A stretch of DNA of 64,000 nt from contig DHDO01000071.1 in assembly GCA_002399435.1 (NCBI GenBank), positions 40,701-104,700 on the forward strand, in the 5' to 3' direction. The first letter of the stretch is position 1. Each line of letters opens with the position of its first letter. The stretch is from Firmicutes bacterium UBA4874. Its GTDB lineage: Bacteria; Bacillota; Clostridia; Caldicoprobacterales; DTU083. A program made the translations under genes and the position numbers. Below are positions 55,066-63,693 of the stretch, piece after piece. The notes beneath the pieces are model-generated. The model did no database searches. It was given only the letters and a program-made list of their open reading frames with translations, and was not told where the DNA came from.

Positions 55066-55794
55066 TTATTTGTAAGCCGGCTTTTCCTGCCCTGCATTCT
55101 TCCGGCGCTGCCTTCTGGACTGCCGATGCAGAAAAATCGCCGGGATCGCCAAAATAATGCTTCCCCCTGCAAAAAACACCATTACACGCTGTACCGCATG
55201 ATTGAAAAAGGATTCGGGAAGCATTTGTATCATAATGTCCGTTTCCGGATTTAACAGCCATAAATCATTATCAAAGAACAGATAATGAAACTGATCCCAA
55301 TAATAGGTAAAGTTGGAACGAACCAGAGGAATCAAAACAGCAAGCAGCACCAGCAAAACCGCACCGGCTGCCAGGTAAGAGGAAGCAAGAAACCGGAGAG
55401 GATGCTTTCCACTGTTAAAATACAGGATCGTACCAAGGAGCAGAATTCCGAAAATGGAAAACTTCCGAAGCCGTTCTGCAAAATTGAACAGTTTTCGGAC
55501 ATCCACCATATGGGCGGTTTCCCGATCATTAAACACCAGGCGGCGTTCTCCCCGAATTTCCGCTTCCACGTCCAGGGAGTCCCGCTTTCCCCGGATGTAA
55601 TCCACCAGCACTCCGGTTACACGGGACAGATCCCCCCGGGAGATTCCGATGGTCTCTGCGGTATTCAGCCGGTTATACTGCCTTTCATAAAATGCTTCGT
55701 TATAGGCAGTCCATTGGATCCCGGTAACCAGCAAAACCGGAAAAACAAGAGCGGAAATCAGAAAGCCTGTCAGATAATTTATTTTGCTTCTCAT
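55066..55794 (-). CDS. DUF1461 / TIGR01906 family membrane protein
   Basis: Four-helix integral membrane protein of the TIGR01906 (DUF1461) family, function unknown. Hydrophobic segments lie near residues 12-30, 115-135, 145-170 and 215-235. An extracytoplasmic loop with ISRGDLSRVTGVLVDYIRG is followed by DRETAHMVDV, which recurs in the family. ATG 55794 overlaps the rimI stop (ATGA), so the long upstream frame is rejected. Found with the t6A genes in many Clostridia. Confidence 0.82.
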   Translation of the reverse strand: MRSKINYLTGFLISALVFPVLLVTGIQWTAYNEAFYERQYNRLNTAETIGISRGDLSRVTGVLVDYIRGKRDSLDVEAEIRGERRLVFNDRETAHMVDVRKLFNFAERLRKFSIFGILLLGTILYFNSGKHPLRFLASSYLAAGAVLLVLLAVLIPLVRSNFTYYWDQFHYLFFDNDLWLLNPETDIMIQMLPESFFNHAVQRVMVFFAGGSIILAIPAIFLHRQSRRQRRKNAGQEKPAYK

Positions 55795-56261
55795 TTTGAT
55801 ATCCGAACCTCCCCCCGTATATGAAAGTTCCACATAATCAATGCATCTTCCCGATTGTTGCTGTAATACCCTTTCCGGACTCCTCCCCTCTCAAATCCCA
55901 TGGATTCATACAGGTGAATGGCAGGGCGGTTGGATACCCGGACCTCCAGGGTCATACGTTCGATGCCCAGCCGGGAAGCTTCCTGCATCAGGGTCTGCAT
56001 AATCATGCGGCCAAACCCCCGGTTTCGGTAATCCGGATGAACCGCAATATTGGTAATGTGCGCTTCGTCCAGTATCAGCCACATTCCCCCGTATCCGACG
56101 ACTTTGCCATCCGCCCGGACGGTGAAGTATCTGGCACATTTATTTTCCTCCACCTCCAGCCGTAATGACTCCCTGGACCATGGCAGGGAGAAGCAAAGTT
56201 TTTCCAGCCGGGATATGTCTTCCAGCTCTGCGGAGGTCATGGGTCCGATCTGCCCATTCAT
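55791..56261 (-). CDS. rimI: Ribosomal-protein-alanine N-acetyltransferase RimI
   Basis: GNAT-fold N-terminal acetyltransferase (S18 in E. coli). Acetyl-CoA motif A is VHPDYRNRGFGRMIMQ, and motif B has HLYESMGFERGGVRKGYY. 156 residues. ATG 56261 overlaps the tsaB stop (ATGA), which decides the start over a much longer frame. Usual neighbour of tsaB and tsaE. Confidence 0.94.
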   Translation of the reverse strand: MNGQIGPMTSAELEDISRLEKLCFSLPWSRESLRLEVEENKCARYFTVRADGKVVGYGGMWLILDEAHITNIAVHPDYRNRGFGRMIMQTLMQEASRLGIERMTLEVRVSNRPAIHLYESMGFERGGVRKGYYSNNREDALIMWNFHIRGEVRISK

Positions 56262-56992
56262 GGCGTTTCCCTCTTTTCTTTTCCACTGGCCTGCTGCTGT
56301 CGGGCTCTTTTTTGCTCGGCCTGCGACGGTCTCAGGTAGAACGGCTTTAAGTTCTGGTACGGGACCGCTTTTCCTTCCGCCGCTTCCCTCATACCAAGCC
56401 ATCCGATCACCGAAGCACGTTGATAGGTGAGATAAGGGGGGACGAACCATGCAGACTTCCCCAGTCTTGCCGATAGCCTGTCCCGATAAACCGGAATGCC
56501 GTCTCCCACAAAGTATACGCTCTTTTGAGAGAGAATCAGCTGATCCGCCAGCTGTTCCACAGGAAGGGCGGAATACGGCATCAGGGGAACATAGCGGCTT
56601 CCTTCCCGGCGATAGAGGCAGGTATAAACCTGGTCTCTTCTCGCATCCATAACGGGACAAACCAATGCATCCTCCGGACCTGTCACATTGTACGCCAGAG
56701 CATCCAGGGTAGAGACAGCTGCTGCAGGCTTTTCCACTGCCTGGGCCAGTCCCTTGACGGTGGAAATGCCAATGCGCAGGCCGGTAAAGGATCCCGGTCC
56801 TCCGGAAACTGCAAACAGATCGATCTGCTTCAGTGTCAGCTGACAGGAGTCCAAAGCTTGCTCCACCATGGGCATCAGGATCACCGAATGGTTTTTTTCA
56901 TGATGCTGAACTTCCTCATACAAAAGCCGGTCCGCATCCAAAATGGCTACGCCGGCGACAACAGAGGATGAATCAATGGCCAATACCTTCAT
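56258..56992 (-). CDS. tsaB: TsaB, t6A biosynthesis protein
   Basis: ASKHA-fold partner of TsaD that scaffolds t6A synthesis. The opening LAIDSSSVVAGVAIL and GGPGSFTGLRIGISTVKGL are diagnostic. About 244 residues from ATG 56992, which overlaps the tsaE 3' end. The C-terminus is basic and low complexity (AEQKRARQQQASGKEK). Confidence 0.94.
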   Translation of the reverse strand: MKVLAIDSSSVVAGVAILDADRLLYEEVQHHEKNHSVILMPMVEQALDSCQLTLKQIDLFAVSGGPGSFTGLRIGISTVKGLAQAVEKPAAAVSTLDALAYNVTGPEDALVCPVMDARRDQVYTCLYRREGSRYVPLMPYSALPVEQLADQLILSQKSVYFVGDGIPVYRDRLSARLGKSAWFVPPYLTYQRASVIGWLGMREAAEGKAVPYQNLKPFYLRPSQAEQKRARQQQASGKEKRETP

Positions 56993-57452
56993 AAGGGCGA
57001 AGCACCTCCTCCAACTCTTCAAATCTACTGCCAAACGGTTCCAGAGTGATTTTCCTCCGGGTCGCAGAATCCATTTGGGACAGGCCTATTTTCATATATT
57101 CCTCCGGAAGCAGACCGCCCATTCGCTCCGGCCACTCTACAATGGCAATCCCGTCTCCATAAAAATACTCTTCATAATCCAGGTCATAAAGCTCTTCCGG
57201 CCGGATCAGACGATACAGATCAAAATGATAGACCGGATATTTGCCGACATACGGATTCATCAGGGTAAAGGTCGGACTGGTAATCCTATCGGAAACGCCC
57301 ATGCCACAGGCAATCCCCCTGGCTAAAACGGTTTTGCCGCTTCCCAGATCTCCATACAGCAAGAGGATATCTCCCGGTCTTACGTTTTCCCCGATGCGTT
57401 TGCCAAAGCTCAGGGTATCCTCTTCGGACTCTGATATCCATATCAAAATCAT
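56973..57452 (-). CDS. tsaE: TsaE ATPase, t6A biosynthesis
   Basis: P-loop ATPase that resets the TsaB-TsaD complex. Walker A is LLYGDLGSGKTVLARGI. SPTFTLMNPY, HFDLYRL and VEWPERMGGLLPEE are family signatures. 159 residues. GGAGGTGA lies very close to ATG 57452 and at better distance from the TTG at 57446, so the start may be two codons later. Confidence 0.94.
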   Translation of the reverse strand: MILIWISESEEDTLSFGKRIGENVRPGDILLLYGDLGSGKTVLARGIACGMGVSDRITSPTFTLMNPYVGKYPVYHFDLYRLIRPEELYDLDYEEYFYGDGIAIVEWPERMGGLLPEEYMKIGLSQMDSATRRKITLEPFGSRFEELEEVLRPYEGIGH

Positions 57453-57501
57453 TCACCTCCAAATCAATTTATTTTTGAAAGGAAATCTCCAATCCTTCCG
57501 G

Positions 57502-57525
57502 TATGATATCCCATATTATATCATA
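57502..57525 (-). promoter_or_regulatory. Dyad and -10 element upstream of tsaE
   Basis: TATGATAT and ATATCATA form an 8-bp inverted repeat around TGATATAAT (extended -10, 57515-57523 on the minus strand), about 60 nt before tsaE. Could be a promoter with an operator. Confidence 0.45.
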
Positions 57526-57544
57526 AGGAATCTCCTGCGGAGAA

Positions 57545-58165
57545 TTATTTATGCAGAACAGGGGACAGCTTCTTATAGATCAGCATCGTTCCCGCAGACA
57601 GGACAATGCTCTTGAACAGGTTAAAAGGGGCGATACCAAACAAAACCAGGGTCCTTACACTGGTAATGGCATTGCCCGGCGCTGCAGCAAGAATCTGGTC
57701 CAGTGGCATGAATTTCTGATACAGGGGAAGAATCAGGAAAGCATTGGTAAAGCATGCCACCACCGTCATAACCACAGTACCAATCAGCATCCCGACAACG
57801 GCATGCTTTTTATCCTTGTGCCGCAAGTAAAACACGGAGGCCGGCACGACAAAACAGCACCCCACGATAAAATTGGACAGCTCTCCGATTCCTACGGTAT
57901 CGGTTCCCTTAATCAGGATAATCAGGATGTTCTTGATCAATTCAACCAGAACTCCGGCTGCCGGACCGATGGCAAACCCACCCAGCAGTGCCGGAAGATC
58001 ACTGAGATCCATTTTCAGAAATGCCGGAAAAACAGCGACGATGGGAAAGGAAAGCATCATCAGTACAAAGGACACGGCGGAAAGCATGGCAATCTTCACC
58101 AGATTCCTGGTGCTCCAATTCATTTTCAAAGTCCCGGCTGCCCTGACATGACGATCGTGATTCAT
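57545..58165 (-). CDS. ribU: ECF transporter riboflavin-binding component RibU
   Basis: Six-helix S component of an energy-coupling-factor transporter for riboflavin. Recognisable parts are MLSAVSFVLMMLSFPI near the N-terminus, LKMDLSDLPALLGGFAIGP and LVELIKNIL. 206 residues from ATG 58165 (AGGAGG upstream). An FMN riboswitch with its own terminator lies directly upstream, which identifies the substrate. The shared ATPase/T genes are elsewhere. Confidence 0.94.
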   Translation of the reverse strand: MNHDRHVRAAGTLKMNWSTRNLVKIAMLSAVSFVLMMLSFPIVAVFPAFLKMDLSDLPALLGGFAIGPAAGVLVELIKNILIILIKGTDTVGIGELSNFIVGCCFVVPASVFYLRHKDKKHAVVGMLIGTVVMTVVACFTNAFLILPLYQKFMPLDQILAAAPGNAITSVRTLVLFGIAPFNLFKSIVLSAGTMLIYKKLSPVLHK

Positions 58166-58222
58166 AGATATCTCCTCCTGAAAATATAGAAATAACAAAG
58201 AAATAAAAAATACCATGAACGT

Positions 58223-58253
58223 AAAAACGCTCCCGAAAAACCTTCAGAAGCGT
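58223..58253 (-). terminator. Riboswitch-controlled terminator
   Basis: ACGCTTC pairs with GGAGCGT (one G-U) and TTTT follows, between the FMN aptamer and ribU. Expected to form when FMN is bound. Confidence 0.75.
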
Positions 58254-58265
58254 CAGAAAACAAAT

Positions 58266-58390
58266 ATAACACCTTCTCCTATCCAGACTATACTGTCGGT
58301 CCCGGAATTCCACCGGATCCATCCTCTGAAGACTACTCTCCAAGGATTCGCGGACTTTACCGCCGGTCGGGAATTGCACCCTGCCCTGAA
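58266..58390 (-). ncRNA. FMN riboswitch (RFN element)
   Basis: Minus-strand RFN core is plain: AGGGCAGGGTGCAATTCCCG, then ACCGGCGGTAAAGTCCGCGA, then GGACCGACAGTATAGTCTGG and GGAGAAGGTGTTA. It precedes ribU. Confidence 0.95.
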
Positions 58391-58417
58391 AGTTTATTGA
58401 TGATTCATTTATCCATG

Positions 58418-58447
58418 ATTATATCATTAATATTACAGTAAAAGCAA
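58418..58447 (-). promoter_or_regulatory. Promoter for the FMN riboswitch-ribU transcript
   Basis: TTGCTT (58442-58447), 18-nt spacer and TATAAT (58418-58423) on the minus strand, 28 nt before the aptamer. Confidence 0.75.
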
Positions 58448-58465
58448 GAATAAAATTACAGCATT

Positions 58466-60613
58466 TTACAGTCCTTTCATGGTCAGAGAAACCCGCTTCC
58501 TTGCAATATCCACACTCAGTACCTTTACGGTTACAATATCCCCGACCTGCAACACATCCATCGGGTGCTTCACGAAATGATCCGACATCTGAGAGATGTG
58601 AACCAATCCATCCTGGTGTACACCGATATCTACGAAAGCGCCAAAATCAATGACATTCCGCACCGTACCGGTCAGAATCATATCCGGCTTCAGATCCTCC
58701 AGTTTCATGACATCGGTCCGAAGAATTGGTCGCGGCAGCTCATCCCTTGGATCCCGCCCGGGCTTCTGCAATTCCCGGACAATATCCTGAAGAGTGGGAA
58801 GTCCCAAGCCCAAAGAATGGGAAACTTCTTTCAGATCCCATTTTTTTGAATTCGCAGCCAATTCCTTCAATCCTTCTTCGTTCATGCCTTTCGGGCAATC
58901 CATCCTCTCCATTAAACCGGTCACTGCTTCATAGGACTCCGGATGGACACCGGTATTGTCCAGAATATTCTCTCCGCCAGGTATCCGGAGAAAGCCGGCA
59001 CATTGTTCAAAGGCTTTGGGTCCCAGCTGCTTTACACGCAGAAGCTGCTTTCTGTTTCGAAATTTCCCGTTTTCCTCCCGGAAGGAAACGATATTCTTTG
59101 CCATGGCAGGGGTAATGCCGGAAACATACTGAAGCAGGGACACCGAGGCAGTGTTCAAATCTATGCCTACACTGTTGACGCTGGACTCCACCACACCTTT
59201 CAGTGCTTCTGTCAGCCGCTTCTGATTGACATCGTGCTGGTACTGACCGACACCGATGGACCTGGGATCAATCTTTACCAGCTCCGCCAGTGGATCCTGA
59301 AGTCTCCGGGCAATGGAAACAGCACTGCGGAGGGAAACATCGTACTCCGGGAACTCCTCACTGCCCAGCCTGGAAGCGGAATAGACCGAAGCACCCGCTT
59401 CGTTTACCATGACATAGGAGACCTTTCTGTCCAGTTCCCTGCACAGCTCTGCGGTTCCCATTTCACTTTCCCTGGAAGCTGTCCCGTTTCCAATGGCAAT
59501 CACCTGCACATGGTGTTTCCGGATTAGTTTCTTTAAAGTGTCCTTTGCCCCGGCCTTGTTGTGGTTTGGCAGTGTCATGTAAACCACTGACGTATCCAGT
59601 ACCTTTCCGGTATCATCGACCACAGCAATTTTATTCCCGGTCCGGAATGCAGGATCCATTCCCAGAACGGTTTTCCCTTTCAGCGGTGGCTGTAGCAGCA
59701 GATTGCGCAGATTCTCCCCGAAAACCCGGATGGCCTGCTGCTCTGCTTTCTCCGTCAATTCCTTGCGGATCTCCCGTTCAATGGAAGGGGCGATCAGCCG
59801 TTTATAGGAATCCTCCGCTGCCTTCTGCAGAAGTTCGAGGCCGATGCTGGGCCGGAGAATCACTCTTTTGGACAGCCGCTCTATGATTTCTTCTCCCTCC
59901 AGCCGAATTTTTACAGAAAGAAATTTCTCTGCCTCTCCCCGGTTCATGGCCAGGATCCGATGAGGTACGATCCGTTTTACCGCCTCACTGTAATCGTAAT
60001 ACATTTCATAGACGGACGGTTCTTCCTTTGCCGCTTTTGTTTCCAATATGCCATGGTTCCAGGTGTATTCCCGGACAAATCTGCGATGCTCCGCATCGTC
60101 TGAGATTCGTTCCGCCAGGATATCCAGGGCAAAGCGTACGGCGTCTTCGGCCGTATTGACCCCCATTTCCGGATTTACGAAGCTCTGAGCCAGCTCCTCC
60201 GCCTTGCCTTCCCTTCTGTCCTGATTCCACAGAATATCGGCAAGAGGCTCCACGCCCTTTTCCTTTGCAATGGTTGCCCTGGTTCTGCGTTTGGGGCGAA
60301 AAGGACGGTAAAGATCCTCCAGCTCCGTCATGGTCTGTGCCTTTTTGATTTCCTGCCGCAGTTCTGCAGTCAGCTTATCCTGATCTTCTATGAGATGGAC
60401 AATCTCTTCCCGGCGTGCGTCCAGGCCCCTGATATAGAGCAGTCTGTCGTGCATGTCCCGGAGGACGGCATCGTCCAGGCCGCCGGTTGCTTCCTTCCGG
60501 TATCGTGCAATAAAGGGAATGGTGCACCCTTCGTCAATTAATTTCAGTGTATTCTCAACCTGATGTTTACGGATATGGAACTCCTCCGCCAGCTGATCTA
60601 CAATATTTGTCAT
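58466..60613 (-). CDS. tex: Tex family RNA-binding transcription accessory protein
   Basis: Multi-domain nucleic-acid-binding protein: N-terminal helical domain, YqgF/RNase H-like domain (VLGMDPAFRTGNKIAVVDD), helix-hairpin-helix segment (NTASVSLLQYVSGITPAMAKN) and C-terminal S1 domain (GTVRNVIDFGAFVDIGVHQDG). About 715 residues. ATG 60613 with GGAGGG upstream is preferred over an open frame to 60694. Transcribed divergently from degV. Confidence 0.95.
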   Translation of the reverse strand: MTNIVDQLAEEFHIRKHQVENTLKLIDEGCTIPFIARYRKEATGGLDDAVLRDMHDRLLYIRGLDARREEIVHLIEDQDKLTAELRQEIKKAQTMTELEDLYRPFRPKRRTRATIAKEKGVEPLADILWNQDRREGKAEELAQSFVNPEMGVNTAEDAVRFALDILAERISDDAEHRRFVREYTWNHGILETKAAKEEPSVYEMYYDYSEAVKRIVPHRILAMNRGEAEKFLSVKIRLEGEEIIERLSKRVILRPSIGLELLQKAAEDSYKRLIAPSIEREIRKELTEKAEQQAIRVFGENLRNLLLQPPLKGKTVLGMDPAFRTGNKIAVVDDTGKVLDTSVVYMTLPNHNKAGAKDTLKKLIRKHHVQVIAIGNGTASRESEMGTAELCRELDRKVSYVMVNEAGASVYSASRLGSEEFPEYDVSLRSAVSIARRLQDPLAELVKIDPRSIGVGQYQHDVNQKRLTEALKGVVESSVNSVGIDLNTASVSLLQYVSGITPAMAKNIVSFREENGKFRNRKQLLRVKQLGPKAFEQCAGFLRIPGGENILDNTGVHPESYEAVTGLMERMDCPKGMNEEGLKELAANSKKWDLKEVSHSLGLGLPTLQDIVRELQKPGRDPRDELPRPILRTDVMKLEDLKPDMILTGTVRNVIDFGAFVDIGVHQDGLVHISQMSDHFVKHPMDVLQVGDIVTVKVLSVDIARKRVSLTMKGL

Positions 60614-60776
60614 ATGTACCCTCCGCTTGTCCTTAAATTGGAAAATCACTCCCATCTGCGCATGAATACATGGACGGGATTCCATAAGAAACATGGGTGG
60701 CTGATCTCCCTGTTTTCCCTATATGCAGTTTATCACAAAAAACCGCGACAGAAAACAATGATTTCCTGTACTTTTC

Positions 60777-60805
60777 TTGCGGTCTATCTTCTTCTATATT
60801 ATAAT
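60777..60805 (+). promoter_or_regulatory. Promoter of degV
   Basis: TTGCGG (60777-60782), 17-nt spacer and TATAAT (60800-60805) on the plus strand, 56 nt upstream of the start. Confidence 0.75.
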
Positions 60806-60861
60806 AAGCCATGAAATATATTTATAATTTATAGCAGTACAATCAAACAGGAGGTGATTGT

Positions 60862-61728
60862 ATGAATCCGGTTATTCTTATTGATTCATGCGCAGATCTT
60901 CCCCATCATTATGTGAAAGAGCATAATATACCTGTCATCCATTTTATGTATCGCTTCGGTGGGCTGGACTATTTGGATGACTTTGGGCAGAGCATGGGTT
61001 ACAAAGCTTTCTACAATGGGGTGCGTAACGGGGAAATGCCCACCACCACCCAGGTCAATGCCGATGTCTATGCCAAGTTTTTTACTCCCTATGTCAAAGA
61101 GAAAAGATCCATCATTTATCTCTGCTTCTCTTCCGCCCTGAGCGGCAGCTACAACAGTGCCGTCCTGGCCCGGAACATACTGCTGGAAAAGTATCCGGAC
61201 GCAGATATTACGATCATTGATACCCTTTCTGCATCCATGGGAGAAGGCCTTCTTGTCTGGTATGCAGTCGATCTTCTGGAAAAGGGTGCCGGCAAGGACG
61301 AGATTATCCAATGGGTGGAAAGCAATAAGCCAAAGCTGGCCCATTGGTTTACCGTAAGTGATCTGAATCATCTGAAAAGAGGCGGGCGCATCTCCGGCAC
61401 CTCGGCTTTTATTGGTACCATGATGGATATTAAGCCTATCCTGCATGTGGATGAGGAGGGCAGGCTTATTCCGGCATTCAAGGTAAAAGGAAGGAAAAAG
61501 TCCGTTCGGGCCTTGTTTGAAAAAATGGAGGAAACCATTGTCCATCCGGAGGATCAAATCGTGTTCATTTGCCATGCAGATGCGGAGGAAGATGCCAATC
61601 ATCTGGCCGATATGATTCGATCCAAATATAAGGTAAAAGATATCTGGATTCACCCCATGGGCCCCGTTATCGGTACCCACGCCGGACCGGACAGTCTTTG
61701 CCTATTCTTTCTGGCAGATAAACGATAA
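60862..61728 (+). CDS. DegV family fatty-acid-binding protein
   Basis: DegV-fold protein that binds fatty acids; some serve as the FakB subunit of fatty-acid kinase. The N-terminal VILIDSCADLP, the middle TTTQVNADVYAKFF and the ligand region LCFSSALSGSYNSA are typical, with HLKRGGRISGTSAF later. 288 residues; ATG follows AGGAGGTGATTGT. One of two plus-strand genes here, ended by a strong bidirectional terminator. Confidence 0.95.
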   Translation: MNPVILIDSCADLPHHYVKEHNIPVIHFMYRFGGLDYLDDFGQSMGYKAFYNGVRNGEMPTTTQVNADVYAKFFTPYVKEKRSIIYLCFSSALSGSYNSAVLARNILLEKYPDADITIIDTLSASMGEGLLVWYAVDLLEKGAGKDEIIQWVESNKPKLAHWFTVSDLNHLKRGGRISGTSAFIGTMMDIKPILHVDEEGRLIPAFKVKGRKKSVRALFEKMEETIVHPEDQIVFICHADAEEDANHLADMIRSKYKVKDIWIHPMGPVIGTHAGPDSLCLFFLADKR

Positions 61729-61743
61729 AGGTGGATAAAGACA

Positions 61744-61780
61744 AGCAGTAGTTCCGAAGGAACTACTGCTTTATCTTTTT
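61744..61780 (+). terminator. Terminator between degV and the LysM gene
   Basis: A perfect 12-bp stem AGCAGTAGTTCC / GGAACTACTGCT with a GAA loop is followed by TTATCTTTTT on the plus strand. It lies between converging genes. Confidence 0.85.
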
Positions 61781-61805
61781 TATACTGTTTTATCTTTTTA
61801 TACTG

Positions 61806-62663
61806 CTATGCCGTAGGGATGCAGATGCGCTGCCCGATCTGCAGACGGTTCGGATCCACTCCGGGATTGGCTGCCATAATCGCTGCCACCGTGGTATTGT
61901 AGCGCTGGGCCAGGGTGTAGAACGTATCTCCTGCACGGATCGTATAGGGCGTGGTTCCTGCCGGGCATTGTCCGGGCATCGTGCCACCGGGAATGCAGAT
62001 GCGCTGCCCGATCTGCAGGCGGTTCGGATCCACTCCGGGATTGGCTGCCATGATCGCTTCTACCGTGGTATGGTAGCGCTGGGCCAGGGTGTAGAACGTA
62101 TCTCCCGCACGGATCGTATAGGGCGTGGTCCCTGCCGGGCATTGCCCGGGCATCGTGCCACCGGGGATGCAGATTCTCTGTCCGATCTGCAGCCGGTTCG
62201 GATCCACTCCGGGGTTGGCTGCCATGATCGCTGCCACTGTGGTATTGTAGCGCTGGGCCAGTACATAGAACGTATCTCCCGCACGGATCGTATAGGGCGT
62301 GGTTCCTGCCGGACATTGCCCGGGCATCGTGCCACCGGGGATGCAGATTCTCTGTCCGATCTGCAGACGGTTCGGATTCACTCCGGGGTTGGCTGCCATG
62401 ATCGCTGCCACCGTGGTATTGTAGCGCTGGGCCAGTACATAGAACGTATCTCCCGCACGGATCGTATAAGCCGTGGTCCCTGCCGGGCATTGTCCCGGCG
62501 TCGTGCCACCGGGAATACAGATTCTCTGTCCGATCTGCAGCCGGTTCGGATCCACACCGGGATTCGCCGCTATGATGACCGCCATGGTGGTGTTGAACCG
62601 CTGGGCCAGGGTGTAAAACGTATCTCCTGCACGGATCGTATAGGGCTGTGTTCCTGCCGGACA
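61806..62663 (-). repeat. Five 174-bp tandem repeats in the LysM gene
   Basis: Units start (minus) at 62663, 62489, 62315, 62141 and 61967; the last lacks the linker. The middle units are nearly identical at DNA level, e.g. repeated GTTCCTGCCGGGCATTG-type stretches. Confidence 0.9.
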
Positions 62664-62696
62664 GGTCAGTAACATATCGTATTCGTCATAATACAT
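61806..62696 (-). CDS. Five-repeat LysM protein
   Basis: Protein of about 296 residues made almost entirely of five 58-residue LysM units (CPAGTTPYTIRAGDTFY, then ANPGVDPNRLQIGQRICIP) joined by GGTMPGQ linkers. LysM binds peptidoglycan or related glycans. Each unit has two cysteines, which could cross-link in a spore coat or wall. The N-terminus (YYDEYDMLLT) is short and lacks a signal peptide, as in many spore-coat LysM proteins; a spore role is inference. ATG 62696 after GGAGGTG is preferred. A CATATCATATAATG sequence upstream could be a sporulation or sigma-A -10. Confidence 0.88.
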   Translation of the reverse strand: MYYDEYDMLLTCPAGTQPYTIRAGDTFYTLAQRFNTTMAVIIAANPGVDPNRLQIGQRICIPGGTTPGQCPAGTTAYTIRAGDTFYVLAQRYNTTVAAIMAANPGVNPNRLQIGQRICIPGGTMPGQCPAGTTPYTIRAGDTFYVLAQRYNTTVAAIMAANPGVDPNRLQIGQRICIPGGTMPGQCPAGTTPYTIRAGDTFYTLAQRYHTTVEAIMAANPGVDPNRLQIGQRICIPGGTMPGQCPAGTTPYTIRAGDTFYTLAQRYNTTVAAIMAANPGVDPNRLQIGQRICIPTA

Positions 62697-62775
62697 ACGG
62701 AATATCACCTCCAATTGGATATTACATTATATGATATGCAATCCAATGGGTGATGTTCTTTCCGAAGTGGATATT

Positions 62776-63693
62776 CTATTTCTCAGTCATTTGTTTATTT
62801 TCTTTTCGATTGATGTGTTCCAGTATGAAGTCCATATTCTGGACATTTTCCTCCAGCAGGAGCGGTTGAAACAGATCCCCCTTTTCCTTCAGCCGCGATG
62901 TTGCGTTGAGCAGATGGAAATCCTCCGGGTGGATTCCCGCCCGGACTTCTTCCCAGCTGACCGGCATGGAAACCGTTCCTTTGGGTGTAGCCCGTGGGGA
63001 ATAGACCATGGTGATGGTTTTTCCGTTCCACATCTGCAGATAGTCAAAATACAGTCTGTATCCCCTTTTTTTCACCATGCGCTCTATAGTGATTTTCTGA
63101 GGGTATTTCTGACTGAAGTAGCGGCCAAAGAATTCATTGATTCTTCTGGCCGTATTGTAATCATAGCGCTGCCCGATGGGGATGTAAATCTGGAGTCCCG
63201 TAGCGCCGGAAGTTTTGATCCAGCTTTGGATATTCAATCCGATCAGGGTTTCATGGATATCCAGTGCCACTTCGATAACATCTTCAAACTTCTGCCCCTC
63301 GGAAGGATCCAGATCAAAAACCAAGTCGGTCGGGTTATTTTCCATCTGCACCCGGTTAAATCCGGTATGAAACTCCAGTGCCGCCTGATTGCCGAGCCAG
63401 GCCAGTGTGGACAGGGAATTCAGCAGGGTATACTGATTCTCCTTCCATTCCGCTTTTTCCACCCATTCCGGGGCATAATCCGGCGTGTTTTTCTGAAAAA
63501 AGGATTTCCCGCCCGCCCCATCCGGATAGCGAATTGCCGTCAGCAGGCGGTTCCTGGCATGAGGAAGAAGATATGGCCCCATTTCGATTAATGTTGTAAT
63601 ATAGTCAATTTTCCGAATGCCTAAATCCGGCCACAGCACCTTTTCCGGGTTTGTAATCCTTACCCTGTTGCCATCCATCATGAAATCATTCAT
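62776..63693 (-). CDS. LigD-type DNA polymerase (NHEJ primase/polymerase domain)
   Basis: Stand-alone LigD polymerase domain of the archaeo-eukaryotic primase superfamily, which fills ends in bacterial non-homologous end joining. It opens ITNPEKVLWPDLGIRKIDYI, and the metal-binding motif is VFDLDPSEG. KTSGATGLQIYIPI and SQKYPQKITIERMVKKRG follow. 305 residues. It overlaps the ligase gene by 8 nt, so the LigD activities are split into two coupled genes. No Ku gene is visible here. Confidence 0.93.
   Translation of the reverse strand: MNDFMMDGNRVRITNPEKVLWPDLGIRKIDYITTLIEMGPYLLPHARNRLLTAIRYPDGAGGKSFFQKNTPDYAPEWVEKAEWKENQYTLLNSLSTLAWLGNQAALEFHTGFNRVQMENNPTDLVFDLDPSEGQKFEDVIEVALDIHETLIGLNIQSWIKTSGATGLQIYIPIGQRYDYNTARRINEFFGRYFSQKYPQKITIERMVKKRGYRLYFDYLQMWNGKTITMVYSPRATPKGTVSMPVSWEEVRAGIHPEDFHLLNATSRLKEKGDLFQPLLLEENVQNMDFILEHINRKENKQMTEK

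Noticed and set aside
61806-62663. CRISPR-like regular repeats
   Set aside because: Units are 174 bp, contiguous and coding (LysM), without spacers.
61968-62672. Long frames on both strands in the LysM region
   Set aside because: The 174-bp repeat is a multiple of three and lacks stops in several frames, so long false frames appear; only the LysM frame has a start site and domain match.
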